In this document: one piece after another, positions 54,293 through 62,758 of the stretch | Layout of the letters: each line of letters begins with the position of its first letter | Position numbering within the stretch: position 1 is the stretch's first letter | Assembly: GCF_010729665.1 (NCBI RefSeq) | Contig: NZ_AP022610.1 | Span: 3,286,001 to 3,350,000, forward strand | Length of the DNA stretch: 64,000 bases | Source: Mycolicibacterium madagascariense | Lineage (GTDB): Bacteria > Actinomycetota > Actinomycetes > Mycobacteriales > Mycobacteriaceae | Reading direction: 5' to 3' | Made by a program: the position numbers and the translations under genes | Notes under the pieces: generated by a model | Seen by the model: the letters and a program-made list of their open reading frames with translations, nothing else | Databases searched by the model: none | What the model was told of the DNA's origin: nothing

Positions 54293-54646
54293 TCAGGGAC
54301 GCCTGCCCGCACTCCGCTTGGCGCCGATCCAATGGAGCAGGTCGTGCGCGACGGCGTCCTGGAGCCGATAGCTCACACTGCGACCGACCCGGGTCGAGTG
54401 CACCCAGTCGAGTCGGCGCAGCACCCGAAGGGCTTGTGAGACAGCGTTCTCCGACCTGCCCACCGCCGTCGCGAGGTCCCCCACGTTGATGCCGGGGACG
54501 CGATGCAGGACGAGCAGGATCTCCAGCCGCGTGGGATCGGACAGCAGGTCGAAGCGCTGCGACCAGGCCGCCGTGTCGACGTCGGACGGCGCCGACACCC
54601 CACGGTCGCGTGCGCGCGCATCGGCCCCGTCCATGGCGTCCAGCAT
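54293..54646 (-). CDS. ArsR-family metalloregulator (SrnR/NmtR-like context)
   Basis: A 117-residue winged-helix ArsR/SmtB protein: DLLSDPTRLEILLVLHRVPGINVGDLATAVGRSENAVSQALRVLRRLDWV then a wing with RVGRSVSYRL. Metal ligands of NmtR or KmtR type are not obvious: there are no Cys residues and only a few His (position about 45 and the C-terminal HDLLHW pair). The gene sits between a Ni/Co permease and a superoxide dismutase, a context like Streptomyces srnR, an ArsR protein that acts on sodF in response to nickel. ATG 54646 follows GAGGTGGG. Confidence 0.75.
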   Translation of the reverse strand: MLDAMDGADARARDRGVSAPSDVDTAAWSQRFDLLSDPTRLEILLVLHRVPGINVGDLATAVGRSENAVSQALRVLRRLDWVHSTRVGRSVSYRLQDAVAHDLLHWIGAKRSAGRRP

Positions 54647-54709
54647 CCCACCTCGACCACGCCGCCAGCGCCGACCGCACACCGCGTGGATGCGTCCATC
54701 ACGACACAT

Positions 54710-54725
54710 GAACAGATGGACAGAT
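54710..54725. promoter_or_regulatory. Tandem ACAGATGG repeat in the ArsR/sodA divergent promoter
   Basis: ACAGATGG twice in tandem (54710-54717 and 54718-54725) with TGAA just before it. The CAG(A/G)TG core and 8-base period match the repeat at 54189-54204. It sits 64 bases before the ArsR start and about 100 before sodA. Confidence 0.6.
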
Positions 54726-54826
54726 GGGCCTCTGGGGTCATAGGGTGCGAGGGCGGGAAGCGCGACGCTGAATTCGACGCACCTGCGGGCGGACCCGTCA
54801 TCCATTCGCGTTGAGAAAGGACACTC

Positions 54827-55447
54827 GTGGCCGAGTACACCCTGCCCGACCTGGACTATGACTATGGCGCACTCGAGCCCCACATCTCGGGGCGCATCAA
54901 CGAGATTCACCACGGCAAGCACCACGCCACCTACGTCAAGGGCGTCAACGACGCCATGGGGAGACTCGAGGAAGCGCGAGCCGCGGGCGACCACGCGGCG
55001 ATCTTCCTCAACGAGAAGAACCTGGCATTCCACCTCGGCGGGCACGTCAACCACTCCATCTGGTGGAAGAACCTCTCCCCCGACGGCGGTGGCGAACCCG
55101 CGGGCGATCTGGCCACCGCCATCGACGACCAGTTCGGCTCGTTCGAGAAGTTCAAGGCCCAGTTCACCGCCGCTGCCAACGGTCTCCAGGGTTCGGGGTG
55201 GGCGGTGTTGGGTTACGACACCCTCGGGCACACACTGCTGACCTTCCAGCTCTATGACCAGCAGGCCAACGTGCCGCTGGGGATCATCCCGCTGCTGCAG
55301 GTGGACATGTGGGAGCACGCCTACTACCTGCAGTACCAGAACGTGAAGGCCGACTACGTGACGGCGTTCTGGAACGTCGTGAACTGGGCCGACGTGCAGA
55401 ACCGCTTCACCGCGGCCACCACCAAGACCGACGGCTTGATCTTCTAG
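54827..55447 (+). CDS. sodA: Superoxide dismutase, Mn-type by key residue
   Basis: A 206-residue Fe/Mn superoxide dismutase, the usual mycobacterial length and no signal peptide. Metal ligands are His28, His76, Asp160 and His164 ([11 protein letters not shown]). Residue 145 is Gln (FQLYDQQ), where M. tuberculosis FeSOD has His and the Mn-dependent M. leprae enzyme has Gln, so manganese is the probable cofactor. Despite lacking a signal, mycobacterial SodA is exported through SecA2. GTG 54827 follows AGAAAGGA. The ArsR gene is divergent, with a repeat operator between. Confidence 0.9.
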   Translation: MAEYTLPDLDYDYGALEPHISGRINEIHHGKHHATYVKGVNDAMGRLEEARAAGDHAAIFLNEKNLAFHLGGHVNHSIWWKNLSPDGGGEPAGDLATAIDDQFGSFEKFKAQFTAAANGLQGSGWAVLGYDTLGHTLLTFQLYDQQANVPLGIIPLLQVDMWEHAYYLQYQNVKADYVTAFWNVVNWADVQNRFTAATTKTDGLIF

Positions 55448-55473
55448 GCGACGTAGAAGATCCCGACGTAGGG

Positions 55474-55746
55474 GTGCACGACGTGGCCGACGACGACAAG
55501 ACGCGCTGGGCGATCGACGTGATGACGGCGTGGACTCACGACGGCCACGACACCGATTTCTGGCAGGAACGCATCGCCGCCTACCTGTCCGAACCCGAGG
55601 GCTACGAAGGACTGATCACCGGTCTGGTGAACCTGTCCGGGCTGCTGCTGATGGGCATGGAGGTCACCACCGGCAAGAGCACACCCGAAGTGCTGCAAGC
55701 GATTGCGTCGACGGTCTCTCGGAATGGCCGACGACCGAACGGCTAG
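55474..55746 (+). CDS. Small hypothetical protein downstream of sodA
   Basis: A 90-residue, mostly helical, acidic protein (DDDKTRWAIDVMTAWTHDGH... LITGLVNLSGLLLMGMEVTTG) with no membrane segment clear enough for assignment. The start is uncertain (GTG 55474 or GTG 55483). It lies 26 bases after the sodA stop on the same strand and probably shares its transcript. No family was recognised. Confidence 0.55.
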   Translation: MHDVADDDKTRWAIDVMTAWTHDGHDTDFWQERIAAYLSEPEGYEGLITGLVNLSGLLLMGMEVTTGKSTPEVLQAIASTVSRNGRRPNG

Positions 55747-55797
55747 ACGCGCGCCGCGCCGGAATACTGCGCGCGACACCGCGCGTTGAGTGGCGAC

Positions 55798-56823
55798 GTG
55801 AAGGCGATCACCTACTCCCGTACGGGCGACAGCTCCGTCCTGCGAGTGACCGAACGCGACGTCGCCGAACCGGGTGCCGGTGAGGTGCGGGTCCGCATCG
55901 CGCTCTCCGGGGTCAACCCGACCGACTGGAAGCGTCGTGCCGGTAGTGGTGCCGGCCAGGAACTGGAATTTCCCGAAGTCGTGCCCAACCAGGACGGCGC
56001 GGGTGTCGTCGACGCGATCGGTCCGGACGTCACCGCACTCGCCGTCGGCGACCGGGTGTGGGTGTTCATGGCCCAGCATCAGCGTCCGGGTGGCACCGCC
56101 CAGGAGTACGTGGTCCTCCCGGCCACCAACGTCGTGCCGCTGCCCGACGGCGTCGGCTTCGAGGTTGGCGCCAGCCTCGGGGTGCCCGCGATGACCGCCC
56201 ACCGCGCGCTGACCGTCGCCGAGGACTGGCCGGCACGGTTGGCCCCCGGCTCCCTCGACGGGGCGACGGTCCTGGTCGCCGGCGGCGCCGGAGCCGTCGG
56301 CCACGCCGCGATCCAGCTCGCCCGCTGGGCGGGAGCCCGAGTGATCACCACCGTCAGCGGACCCGACAAGGGTGCGTTGGCTACCGCCGCCGGCGCGCAC
56401 CACGTCGTCAACTACACGGCCGGGGACGCCGCCGCGGCCATCCGTGACGTCGCCCCGGACGGAGTCGACATCGTCGTCGAAGTCGCGCCCGCGCAGAACG
56501 CCGCGCTCGACGCCGCCGTCGCGAACAACCGGGCGTCGATCGCGATCTACGCCAACAACGGCGGCGACCGCGTCGAACTCGACATCCGGCCGAACATGAT
56601 GGTCAACGCGCGCTTCCAGTTCTTGATCCTGTACACCGTCGGCGCCGAAGCGCTGCGCCACGCCAGCGAGGACATCACCGCCGCGGCGGCCGCCGGTGCC
56701 CTGGAGGTCGGCGAGGACGCCGGTTTGCCGTTGCACTTCTTCGATCTGGAGGACACCGCGGCCGCGCACGACGCGGTCCAATCCGGAGTGACGGGCAAGG
56801 TCCTCATCCGGGTCGGCGAGTAA
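55798..56823 (+). CDS. NADPH:quinone reductase-like MDR oxidoreductase
   Basis: A 341-residue MDR protein without structural-zinc ligands: AEPGAGEVRVRIALSGVNPTDWK, then AVGDRVWVFM, and a Rossmann motif VAGGAGAVGHAAIQLA. This is the quinone oxidoreductase/zeta-crystallin type. Placed after sodA it fits an oxidative-stress set. The true start could be GTG 55798 or TTG 55786. Confidence 0.8.
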   Translation: MKAITYSRTGDSSVLRVTERDVAEPGAGEVRVRIALSGVNPTDWKRRAGSGAGQELEFPEVVPNQDGAGVVDAIGPDVTALAVGDRVWVFMAQHQRPGGTAQEYVVLPATNVVPLPDGVGFEVGASLGVPAMTAHRALTVAEDWPARLAPGSLDGATVLVAGGAGAVGHAAIQLARWAGARVITTVSGPDKGALATAAGAHHVVNYTAGDAAAAIRDVAPDGVDIVVEVAPAQNAALDAAVANNRASIAIYANNGGDRVELDIRPNMMVNARFQFLILYTVGAEALRHASEDITAAAAAGALEVGEDAGLPLHFFDLEDTAAAHDAVQSGVTGKVLIRVGE

Positions 56824-56982
56824 TCGTCGCCGTCTTGCCGGTCTTGGTGTCAGCCAGCCTCACGAGGCAGTGATGCCCGAGGGAGGTTGCTGACAAGAGC
56901 AGGGTTTTCCCCTATTCACAGATGCCCGCCGTCTCCCTACCGTGTGCAGACGAACATTCATCACCGTCTGAGGGGTCACATC

Positions 56983-57372
56983 GTGGGGGAACACAACGCA
57001 CCATCCAACCATCGCGCGGGCAAGCTGGCCGGCGCGTCGCTCGTCGCGGGCGTCATGCTGTTCGCGGCACCCGCGGGTATGGCGTCTGCAGCACCGGGTG
57101 GGGGCGACGTCGGCAAGAACATCCAGCACATCGTGGGCGGAGTGGGCAAGAACCTCGAACACATCGTCGGGGGCACCGGCAAGAACGCACAGAAGTTCTC
57201 GAAGGGATTCGGTAAGAACCTCGAACACATCGTCGGGGGCACCGGCAAGAACGCACAGAAGTTCTCGAAGGGATTCGGTAAGAACCTCGAGGGCATCGCC
57301 GGCGGCACCGGCAACAACGTCGAGGGCATCCTCGGTGGACTGGGCAACAACCTGCAGTCGATCTTCGGCTGA
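56983..57372 (+). CDS. Small exported protein built from 11-residue repeats
   Basis: A 129-residue protein with a Sec signal peptide (hydrophobic core about residues 15-35, cleavage near SAAPGG). The mature part consists of eight successive 11-residue units of the form G(K/N)NxxxIxGGx, for example GKNLEHIVGGT and GKNAQKFSKGF, ending GNNLQSIFG. Two 22-residue pairs are identical at DNA level (66-bp exact tandem repeat, 57148-57279). The units could stack as an amphipathic beta- or helical solenoid. GTG 56983 follows GAGGGG at 7 bases. No family recognised. Confidence 0.7.
   Translation: MGEHNAPSNHRAGKLAGASLVAGVMLFAAPAGMASAAPGGGDVGKNIQHIVGGVGKNLEHIVGGTGKNAQKFSKGFGKNLEHIVGGTGKNAQKFSKGFGKNLEGIAGGTGNNVEGILGGLGNNLQSIFG
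57148..57279 (+). repeat. 66-bp exact tandem duplication inside the gene
   Basis: Two identical 66-bp copies (57148-57213 and 57214-57279) and the first half of a third copy at 57280. The lack of synonymous change means the duplication is recent or kept by gene conversion. Confidence 0.85.
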
Positions 57373-57390
57373 AAGCCCAATCCGTCGTAT

Positions 57391-57404
57391 CGACTCATGA
57401 GTCG
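57391..57404. terminator. 14-bp perfect palindrome between convergent genes
   Basis: CGACTCATGAGTCG, a perfect 14-bp palindrome 19 bases after the stop of the repeat protein. With no loop bases it may form a weak terminator or a protein-binding site. Confidence 0.35.
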
Positions 57405-57490
57405 GTCCTCTCGGGCGCCGAGTCGACGAACGGGCCGGTCGGCACAACCGCACTCGCCGTGGGGTATTCGAGTGCAGATGACCGCGGCGG

Positions 57491-58339
57491 TCAGTTGGCT
57501 GAGACGGTGATGACCTTGCCGTTGGGCCGCTGCGGTCCTCCGGTGTGACGGTTCATCGGCAGCGGTAACGGCTCGAGGGGATGACGCCGGGTGTCGAGGG
57601 TTTGGTAGCCCACCAAGACCACCAACCCGGCGACCAACACGGCGGACGCGGCCGCGTCACCCCACCCCAACCCGCCGCGATCGCGGTCGAAGCTGAGGAT
57701 GTTTCCGACCTCGGCCCCCCAGGGTCGGGTCAGGATGAATGCGATCCAGAACAGCAGCATCGCGTTGATCCTGGTGAGGTAGTGCGCGGCCAACAGCACC
57801 AGCATCGCCGCGGTCAACATCAACGCAGCGGGCAGTAGCCCGACGCCCAGCCCCTGGTCGCTCGCCAGGTAGTCCCCCGTGGACGTACCCAAGCTGTTGG
57901 AGAACACCACGGCGATCCAAAACAGCACCTCTCCGGAGAGGGTGGCGACGTTTTCGACGTCGAGGGTTTGGCCGCTGCGCCACCAGATCAGCAGCACAAA
58001 TGCCAACCCGCTGCCCAGGATCAGCGCGCCGGTGACTTGTCCGAGACCGGAGGTGTAGTTGATGAAGTCCGAGATCGTGGTGCCCAGCGTGCTGGTGAGC
58101 ACCACCACGAGCCAGAACAGTGCTGGGTGAAATCGGTTGGCACGCAATTGGATTGCCAAGAAGAGCACCAGGATTACCGAGAGCAGTTCGGCGGCACGAA
58201 GGGTACCCAGACCCAGAGTCTGGGAGAAGAAGTCCCCGGCAGTCTCACCCAGTGTGGTGGCCAGGATCTTGATCGCCCAGAACAACGCGGTGATATGCGG
58301 CAGCTTGCGCAACACGTACTGACCGGGCGTCAGAGGCAT
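57491..58339 (-). CDS. COG4705-like membrane protein with four internal repeats
   Basis: A 282-residue membrane protein made of four homologous modules of two helices each, spaced by about 60-70 residues. The module cores are ALFWAIKILATTLGETAGD, ALFWLVVVLTSTLGTTISD, VLFWIAVVFSNSLGTSTGD and LLFWIAFILTRPWGAEVGN. This fits the COG4705 group of uncharacterised membrane-anchored proteins. The fourth module has lost the TLG/SLG core. ATG 58339 is chosen over the in-frame upstream start at 58369. Function unknown; it could be a channel or small transporter. Confidence 0.7.
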   Translation of the reverse strand: MPLTPGQYVLRKLPHITALFWAIKILATTLGETAGDFFSQTLGLGTLRAAELLSVILVLFLAIQLRANRFHPALFWLVVVLTSTLGTTISDFINYTSGLGQVTGALILGSGLAFVLLIWWRSGQTLDVENVATLSGEVLFWIAVVFSNSLGTSTGDYLASDQGLGVGLLPAALMLTAAMLVLLAAHYLTRINAMLLFWIAFILTRPWGAEVGNILSFDRDRGGLGWGDAAASAVLVAGLVVLVGYQTLDTRRHPLEPLPLPMNRHTGGPQRPNGKVITVSAN

Positions 58340-58607
58340 ATCCGACCCTCGCACGCAACGACGCACCACGCAGGCCGCCCAACCAAGATGGCAGCCAACG
58401 CACAGCTGCGCACGACTGCCTCGGACGTGATCGCGGCGGCCGCCCGCGGAGACGTTGGCACCCCCGACTCAGGCTCGTCGTGGCATTCGTTCCTTCGCAG
58501 GTCTCTGCCTTCGGTCACGCTGAATAGTGCAGTGGCGCGGTCGCTTTCAGATCAGCGCCGGTCGTCAGGGTCTCGCGACGACGTCGACCCCCGCACTCGG
58601 TCATCAT

Positions 58608-59891
58608 TCAATAGCTGCTCAGCAGGCGGTCGAAGACACGGACGCCGAAGTCCAGCGCGCTGGTGGGCACGCGTTCGTCGACCCCATGGAACAGCGCGGT
58701 GAAGTCCAGGTCGTCGGGTAGGAGCATCGGCGCGAAGCCATAGCAGTCGATGCCAAGGGGCGCAAGCCATTTGGCATCGGTGAACGCAGTGCTGAGGTAG
58801 GGCAGGACGAACGCGGTGTCGTCTTCGGCGCGCAGGCTGGAGCCGATGGCCTCCAGCAGCGCCGAGTCCAGACGGGACTCGACGGCCGCCCCGCGGTAGA
58901 TCTCCTCGAGGCGAACGTGACCGCCAGCTAGTCGGACGAGTTCCTCCCGGAAGTCGTCTTCGGTGCCCGGGACGAAGCGACCGTCGATGGTGGCTTCGGC
59001 AGTGGCGGGCACGACATTGGTCTTGTACCCGGCTCGCAGTTGGGTGAGGTTCACGGTGTTGCGCAAGCCGGCGAGCATCATCTTCTTGAGTGGGCCGAGT
59101 CGATCGACGAGCTCCTCGGTGGTGGCGTCGGGGAGCGCCAGCACGTCGCGTAGTCGTTCGAACGTCGCCGTGGTCGACGCCGTCGAAATGTCCTGTCCCG
59201 CATGACCGGCCACTCGCGACAGTGCGGCCACCAGGTGGTGGACGGGGTTGTCGGGGTTGATCATGCTGGCATGACCGGCACGGCCGTCGGCCACCATCCG
59301 GGACCACCACACTCCCTTCTCGGCGGTGGACACCAGGTAGGCGCGGTGGTCGTCGGACAGGGTGTGGCTGAATCCGCCCACTTCACCGATGGCTTCGGCG
59401 CAGTCGGCGAACAGCTCCGGGCATTCACGTGTGACGTAGCCGGCCCCGACCCGTCCCCCGGCTTCCTCGTCGGCGAAGAAGGCGACCACCAGGTCCCGGT
59501 TCGGCTGCTGGCCGCGGTGGTGCATCGTGGTCAGGGTGTCGACGACGATCCCGACGGTGCCCTTCATGTCGACGGCACCCCGACCCCACAGGTAGCCGTC
59601 GACCAGTTCACCGCCGAACGGGTCACGCGCCCAATCCCCTTCGATCGCCGGTACCACGTCGAGGTGGGCGTGCAGGAGCAGGGCAGGGAGCTCCCGACGC
59701 GCACCGGGGATCCTCGTGACGACGCTGGTGCGACCCGGTTCGGGTTCGAACCACCGCACCGTGCACCCGAGCGCGGTCAGGTGGTCGGCCACCAGTTCGG
59801 CGGCGGGCCTCTCGGCACGTCCAGGGTTCGTGGTGTCGATGCGGAGCAGCTGCTGGGTCAGTTGGACGACGGAACTGGCGGGAGCGGTCAC
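58608..59891 (-). CDS. M20-family metallopeptidase/deacylase
   Basis: A 427-residue di-zinc hydrolase of the M20 (ArgE/DapE/aminoacylase) type. Ligands and catalytic acids are visible: His76-x-Asp78 (LHAHLDVVP), Asp108 (GRGAVDMKG), Glu142-Glu143 (ADEEAGG) and a C-terminal His (FHGVDERVP). A small lid/dimer domain is inserted after residue 200. It would remove an acyl or carbamoyl group from an amino-acid-like substrate. Its ATG overlaps the Rid gene stop by 4 bases. It is the last gene of the operon read toward lower coordinates. Confidence 0.85.
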   Translation of the reverse strand: MTAPASSVVQLTQQLLRIDTTNPGRAERPAAELVADHLTALGCTVRWFEPEPGRTSVVTRIPGARRELPALLLHAHLDVVPAIEGDWARDPFGGELVDGYLWGRGAVDMKGTVGIVVDTLTTMHHRGQQPNRDLVVAFFADEEAGGRVGAGYVTRECPELFADCAEAIGEVGGFSHTLSDDHRAYLVSTAEKGVWWSRMVADGRAGHASMINPDNPVHHLVAALSRVAGHAGQDISTASTTATFERLRDVLALPDATTEELVDRLGPLKKMMLAGLRNTVNLTQLRAGYKTNVVPATAEATIDGRFVPGTEDDFREELVRLAGGHVRLEEIYRGAAVESRLDSALLEAIGSSLRAEDDTAFVLPYLSTAFTDAKWLAPLGIDCYGFAPMLLPDDLDFTALFHGVDERVPTSALDFGVRVFDRLLSSY

Positions 59892-60355
59892 GAGGTGGCC
59901 GTGATGGACCCGCTACCGATCACGGCGATCGCCTCGACCTCGATGAGGAATCCGTCGTACATCAGACCGGCGACGCGTACCGCAGTGCCCGCGGGGCCGG
60001 GGGTGGGCAGATATTGCAGACGAACCTGGGTCATCTTCTCCCAAAACTCCCTCACGGCATCGCCCTTCTCCTCGCACACGTAGTAGGTGTTCATCTTGAC
60101 GACGTCGCGCCACGTCGCCCCACCCTCCGCGAGAACCCTTGTGACGGCATCGAAGACGTTGCGGGTCTGCACTTCGATGTCCCCCTCCCCCAGCACGTTG
60201 CCGTGCTCGTCGGCGGACAGCTGGCCACCCACGAACAACAGATTGTCGACCCGCCATCCCTGGGAGAAGGGCGTGGGAATGTGCCAGTCCCAGGATCCCC
60301 GCGGCATCAGCCGTTGCCGTTCGGCGGGTCCGGGTGCGTCTGCGAGTTGCGTCAT
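59888..60355 (-). CDS. Rid-family protein (YjgF/UK114 superfamily) lacking the RidA arginine
   Basis: A 155-residue chorismate-mutase-like fold protein of the Rid superfamily: FVGGQLSADEHGNVL at the first strand pair, RNVFDAVTRVLAEGGATWRDVVKMNTYYV in the middle and FLIEVEAIAVIG at the end. RidA proper uses an Arg (PAR(S/T)) to bind the iminoacid; here that place reads GPAGTAV (Gly123), so it is probably from another Rid subgroup. The operon context (cyclase, M20 hydrolase) suggests an enamine/imine intermediate. The start is ATG 60355. Confidence 0.75.
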   Translation of the reverse strand: MTQLADAPGPAERQRLMPRGSWDWHIPTPFSQGWRVDNLLFVGGQLSADEHGNVLGEGDIEVQTRNVFDAVTRVLAEGGATWRDVVKMNTYYVCEEKGDAVREFWEKMTQVRLQYLPTPGPAGTAVRVAGLMYDGFLIEVEAIAVIGSGSITATS

Positions 60356-60397
60356 CGTCGTGGGCTCTCCTCTATCAGTCTTGGCCGGGATGGGAAT

Positions 60398-61165
60398 TCA
60401 GTCTTGGAACACGGCGACCGCGCGGATGGGCGAACCCGTGCCCTTGCGGATGAAGAGCGGTAGCCCGAAGTACAGGAACCGCTGATTCACCACCTGATGC
60501 AGGTTGGTGAGTCCCTCGGTGTTGACGATCCCGTACTCGCCGCACACCACGTGTCCGGAGAAGTCGGTGTCGTCGGCGTGGTCGATCGCGACGTTGTCGA
60601 CGGCGATGTTGACGACGCCCTTCTCGGCCAACCAGATTGCGGCATCGCGGTTGAGGCCGGTGTGCTTCTCGGTGTAGGCGAGGTCGGGGTAGGTGGAGTC
60701 GCCGTATCCCGTGTAGAGAAGGACGGTGTCGCCCTTGCGAATCTGCTGCCCGCTTGCCGCCTCTGCAGCCTCGAGGTCGGCGGGGGTGATGTAGTCGGGA
60801 TACTTCACCGATCTGAGGTCCAGGCAGATCGCCTCGCCGTAGTAGTACTCCAGCGGCGACGCATCGATGGTGGGGCCGTTGGGGTCGTACTCGAAGACGG
60901 CGTCGGTGTGAGTACCGGCGTGCTCGCTGATCAACAGGTTGTGCGCCTCGAATCCGAGGTGGGTGTTGTAGGTGGTCTTGAACTGCTCGTGGGTCTGGTT
61001 GGTGTTGATGAAGGTCTTCTGGTGGCCGAACCACATCGGCATGCCTTCGAAGATCTCGCGGGTGAGGTCGACGACGCGCACGGGACGCTTCATGATTTCG
61101 GGGCCGAACTTCGGGTAGCTGCGTGCCGTCGTGTCGGGTTCAGTGGTGGTCACGGTGTTCTCCAA
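60398..61165 (-). CDS. Cyclase-family metal-dependent hydrolase (kynurenine formamidase/isatin hydrolase-like)
   Basis: A 255-residue protein of the putative cyclase family: VVDLTREIFEGMPMW and the metal-binding ISEHAGTHTDA motif, then a GDTVLLYTGYG segment and an IRAVAVF end. Members open lactam or formamide bonds, e.g. kynurenine formamidase and isatin hydrolase. The gene lies in an operon with an NCS1 permease and a Rid protein, so a ring-opening step on an N-heterocycle is plausible but not proved. Confidence 0.8.
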   Translation of the reverse strand: MENTVTTTEPDTTARSYPKFGPEIMKRPVRVVDLTREIFEGMPMWFGHQKTFINTNQTHEQFKTTYNTHLGFEAHNLLISEHAGTHTDAVFEYDPNGPTIDASPLEYYYGEAICLDLRSVKYPDYITPADLEAAEAASGQQIRKGDTVLLYTGYGDSTYPDLAYTEKHTGLNRDAAIWLAEKGVVNIAVDNVAIDHADDTDFSGHVVCGEYGIVNTEGLTNLHQVVNQRFLYFGLPLFIRKGTGSPIRAVAVFQD

Positions 61166-61192
61166 TCATTGGGTTTGACAATCGATTACGGG

Positions 61193-62758
61193 TTAGTTCA
61201 GGTCGGCGACGGGGATGGCACCGGCAGCCGTCGTATCGGAGTGGGGAGCGGGGCGGGCCGATCGCAGGAGACGGGCGAGCCGCTGGGCGTCGTCCTGCTC
61301 GCTGACCGTGGTCGGCACCACGACGCTGCGCGGGATGACCTTGACGAGCACGGCGTAGAGCAGTCCACCGATGACCGCCGAGGACACGAAGCTGAGGTCG
61401 ACGCCACCCAGGACGTTGGCCCACGGTCCGACGTAGAGAGTGGTGTTGACGAACATCATTCCGATGACGGTCGCGGGGATCCACGCCAGCATCGCGGCCA
61501 CGTTCCACCCGCGGGTGAACCAGTACGCGCCACCGGCGACGCGGGGTTGCATGTTGAAGACCTGGAGGTCCTGACCGTAATACCGACCGCGGGTGAGGAG
61601 GTATCCGATGAGGTTGATGATCAACCAGGGCGCCGTGATCACCAGCAGGATGATGAGGAAGGCACTGGCCGCCGCAACGAGGTCGTACAGGAACGCGCCG
61701 ACGTAGACCAGGATCGTGCCGAGCGCACCGATGAGCAGTGTGGCGGGAACGCGCTTGAGCGACGGGATGATCGACGACGTGTCCAGTCCGGTGCCATAGA
61801 CGCACAGGGCGCCCTGGGCGCAGGAACCCGCCAAGGCGATGAGCACGATCGCGGCGGCATAGGCGGTCGGTGAGGCGTCGACGAAGCCCACGACCCAGTC
61901 GGTGACACCTGCCGGGAACGACATCGCGACGTAGATGGCGAAACACAGCGCGACGGCGGTGCCGGCGAACATGCCGACGAAGGCCGCGGTGACCACGCGC
62001 CGGGATGCCCAGCGCTTCGCCGAGATGTAACGCGTGTAGTCACCGACTTAGGGACAGTACGAGATTGGCAATGACGCGGCGGTCGTCGCGCTCAGCAGCC
62101 ACGTGGCGGGGTAACTGCCGAGCAGCAGTCCACCCGCAACGGGTGGTTGGGCGCTGAAGTGCGGCAGGAGCACGATGACTCCGATCACGAGCAGCAGACC
62201 CATCGTCGGGACGAGGATCCGGTTGGCCAACACCACGTTCGCGTGTCCGTAGATGGCGACCACGAGCGTGGCCGCCGCGATCAGCGCGTAGGAGATCGCG
62301 AGTTCTGCCGTGCCGGAGGGCATCCCGAACAGCTTGTGGAGCCCGGCGACGAGGGCCGTGCCCCCGGTCCACACCGTGAGTGCATAGAAGCCGACCGCGG
62401 TGAACACTCCCACCAGGGAGCCGACGATGCGGCCGACCACACCGAAGTGCGCGCCGCTGCTCACCGCGCTGTTGGTGCCGGTGCGCGTGCTGAGCAGAGC
62501 CAGGGGCGCGAACATCGCCGAGCCGACGGCCAACCCGACCAACGTGGACGTCAGCGACCCCCACCAACCCAATCCGAAGGAGACGGGCAGGAACCCCAGA
62601 ACGATGATGCCGAAGCACAATTGGGTGCCGAAGAATACCGCGGTGAGCTCGCGGGGCCGAGAATGCCGCTCGGCTTCGGGGATGTAGTCGACGCCGCGGG
62701 TCTCGACGCGACCCACCGCGTCGATCCCCCCAGACGGCAGGGGCGAGTCACTGACCAT
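61193..62758 (-). pseudogene. NCS1 purine/cytosine-type permease interrupted by one in-frame stop
   Basis: A permease of 522 codons with about 12 membrane helices. The N-terminal half (62758 down to 62051) ends PISYCP. A TAA at 62050-62048 interrupts it, and the same frame continues VGDYTRYISAKRWASRR and runs to 61193. NCS1 proteins have an aromatic residue at this place before the DYTRY motif, so a TAC-to-TAA change is the simplest explanation. The downstream half has internal start codons (e.g. 61996) but no obvious Shine-Dalgarno. Possibilities are a recent nonsense mutation, a sequencing error, or a split protein. Confidence 0.75.

Noticed and set aside
60375..60407. 10-bp direct repeat TCAGTCTTGG at 60375 and 60398, the second covering the cyclase stop codon
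   Set aside because: Too short and isolated to call an insertion or attachment site; probably a small local duplication.
62041..62070. Programmed readthrough or recoding at the TAA in the NCS1 permease
   Set aside because: No downstream stem-loop or known context for TAA recoding; simple nonsense mutation or error is more likely.
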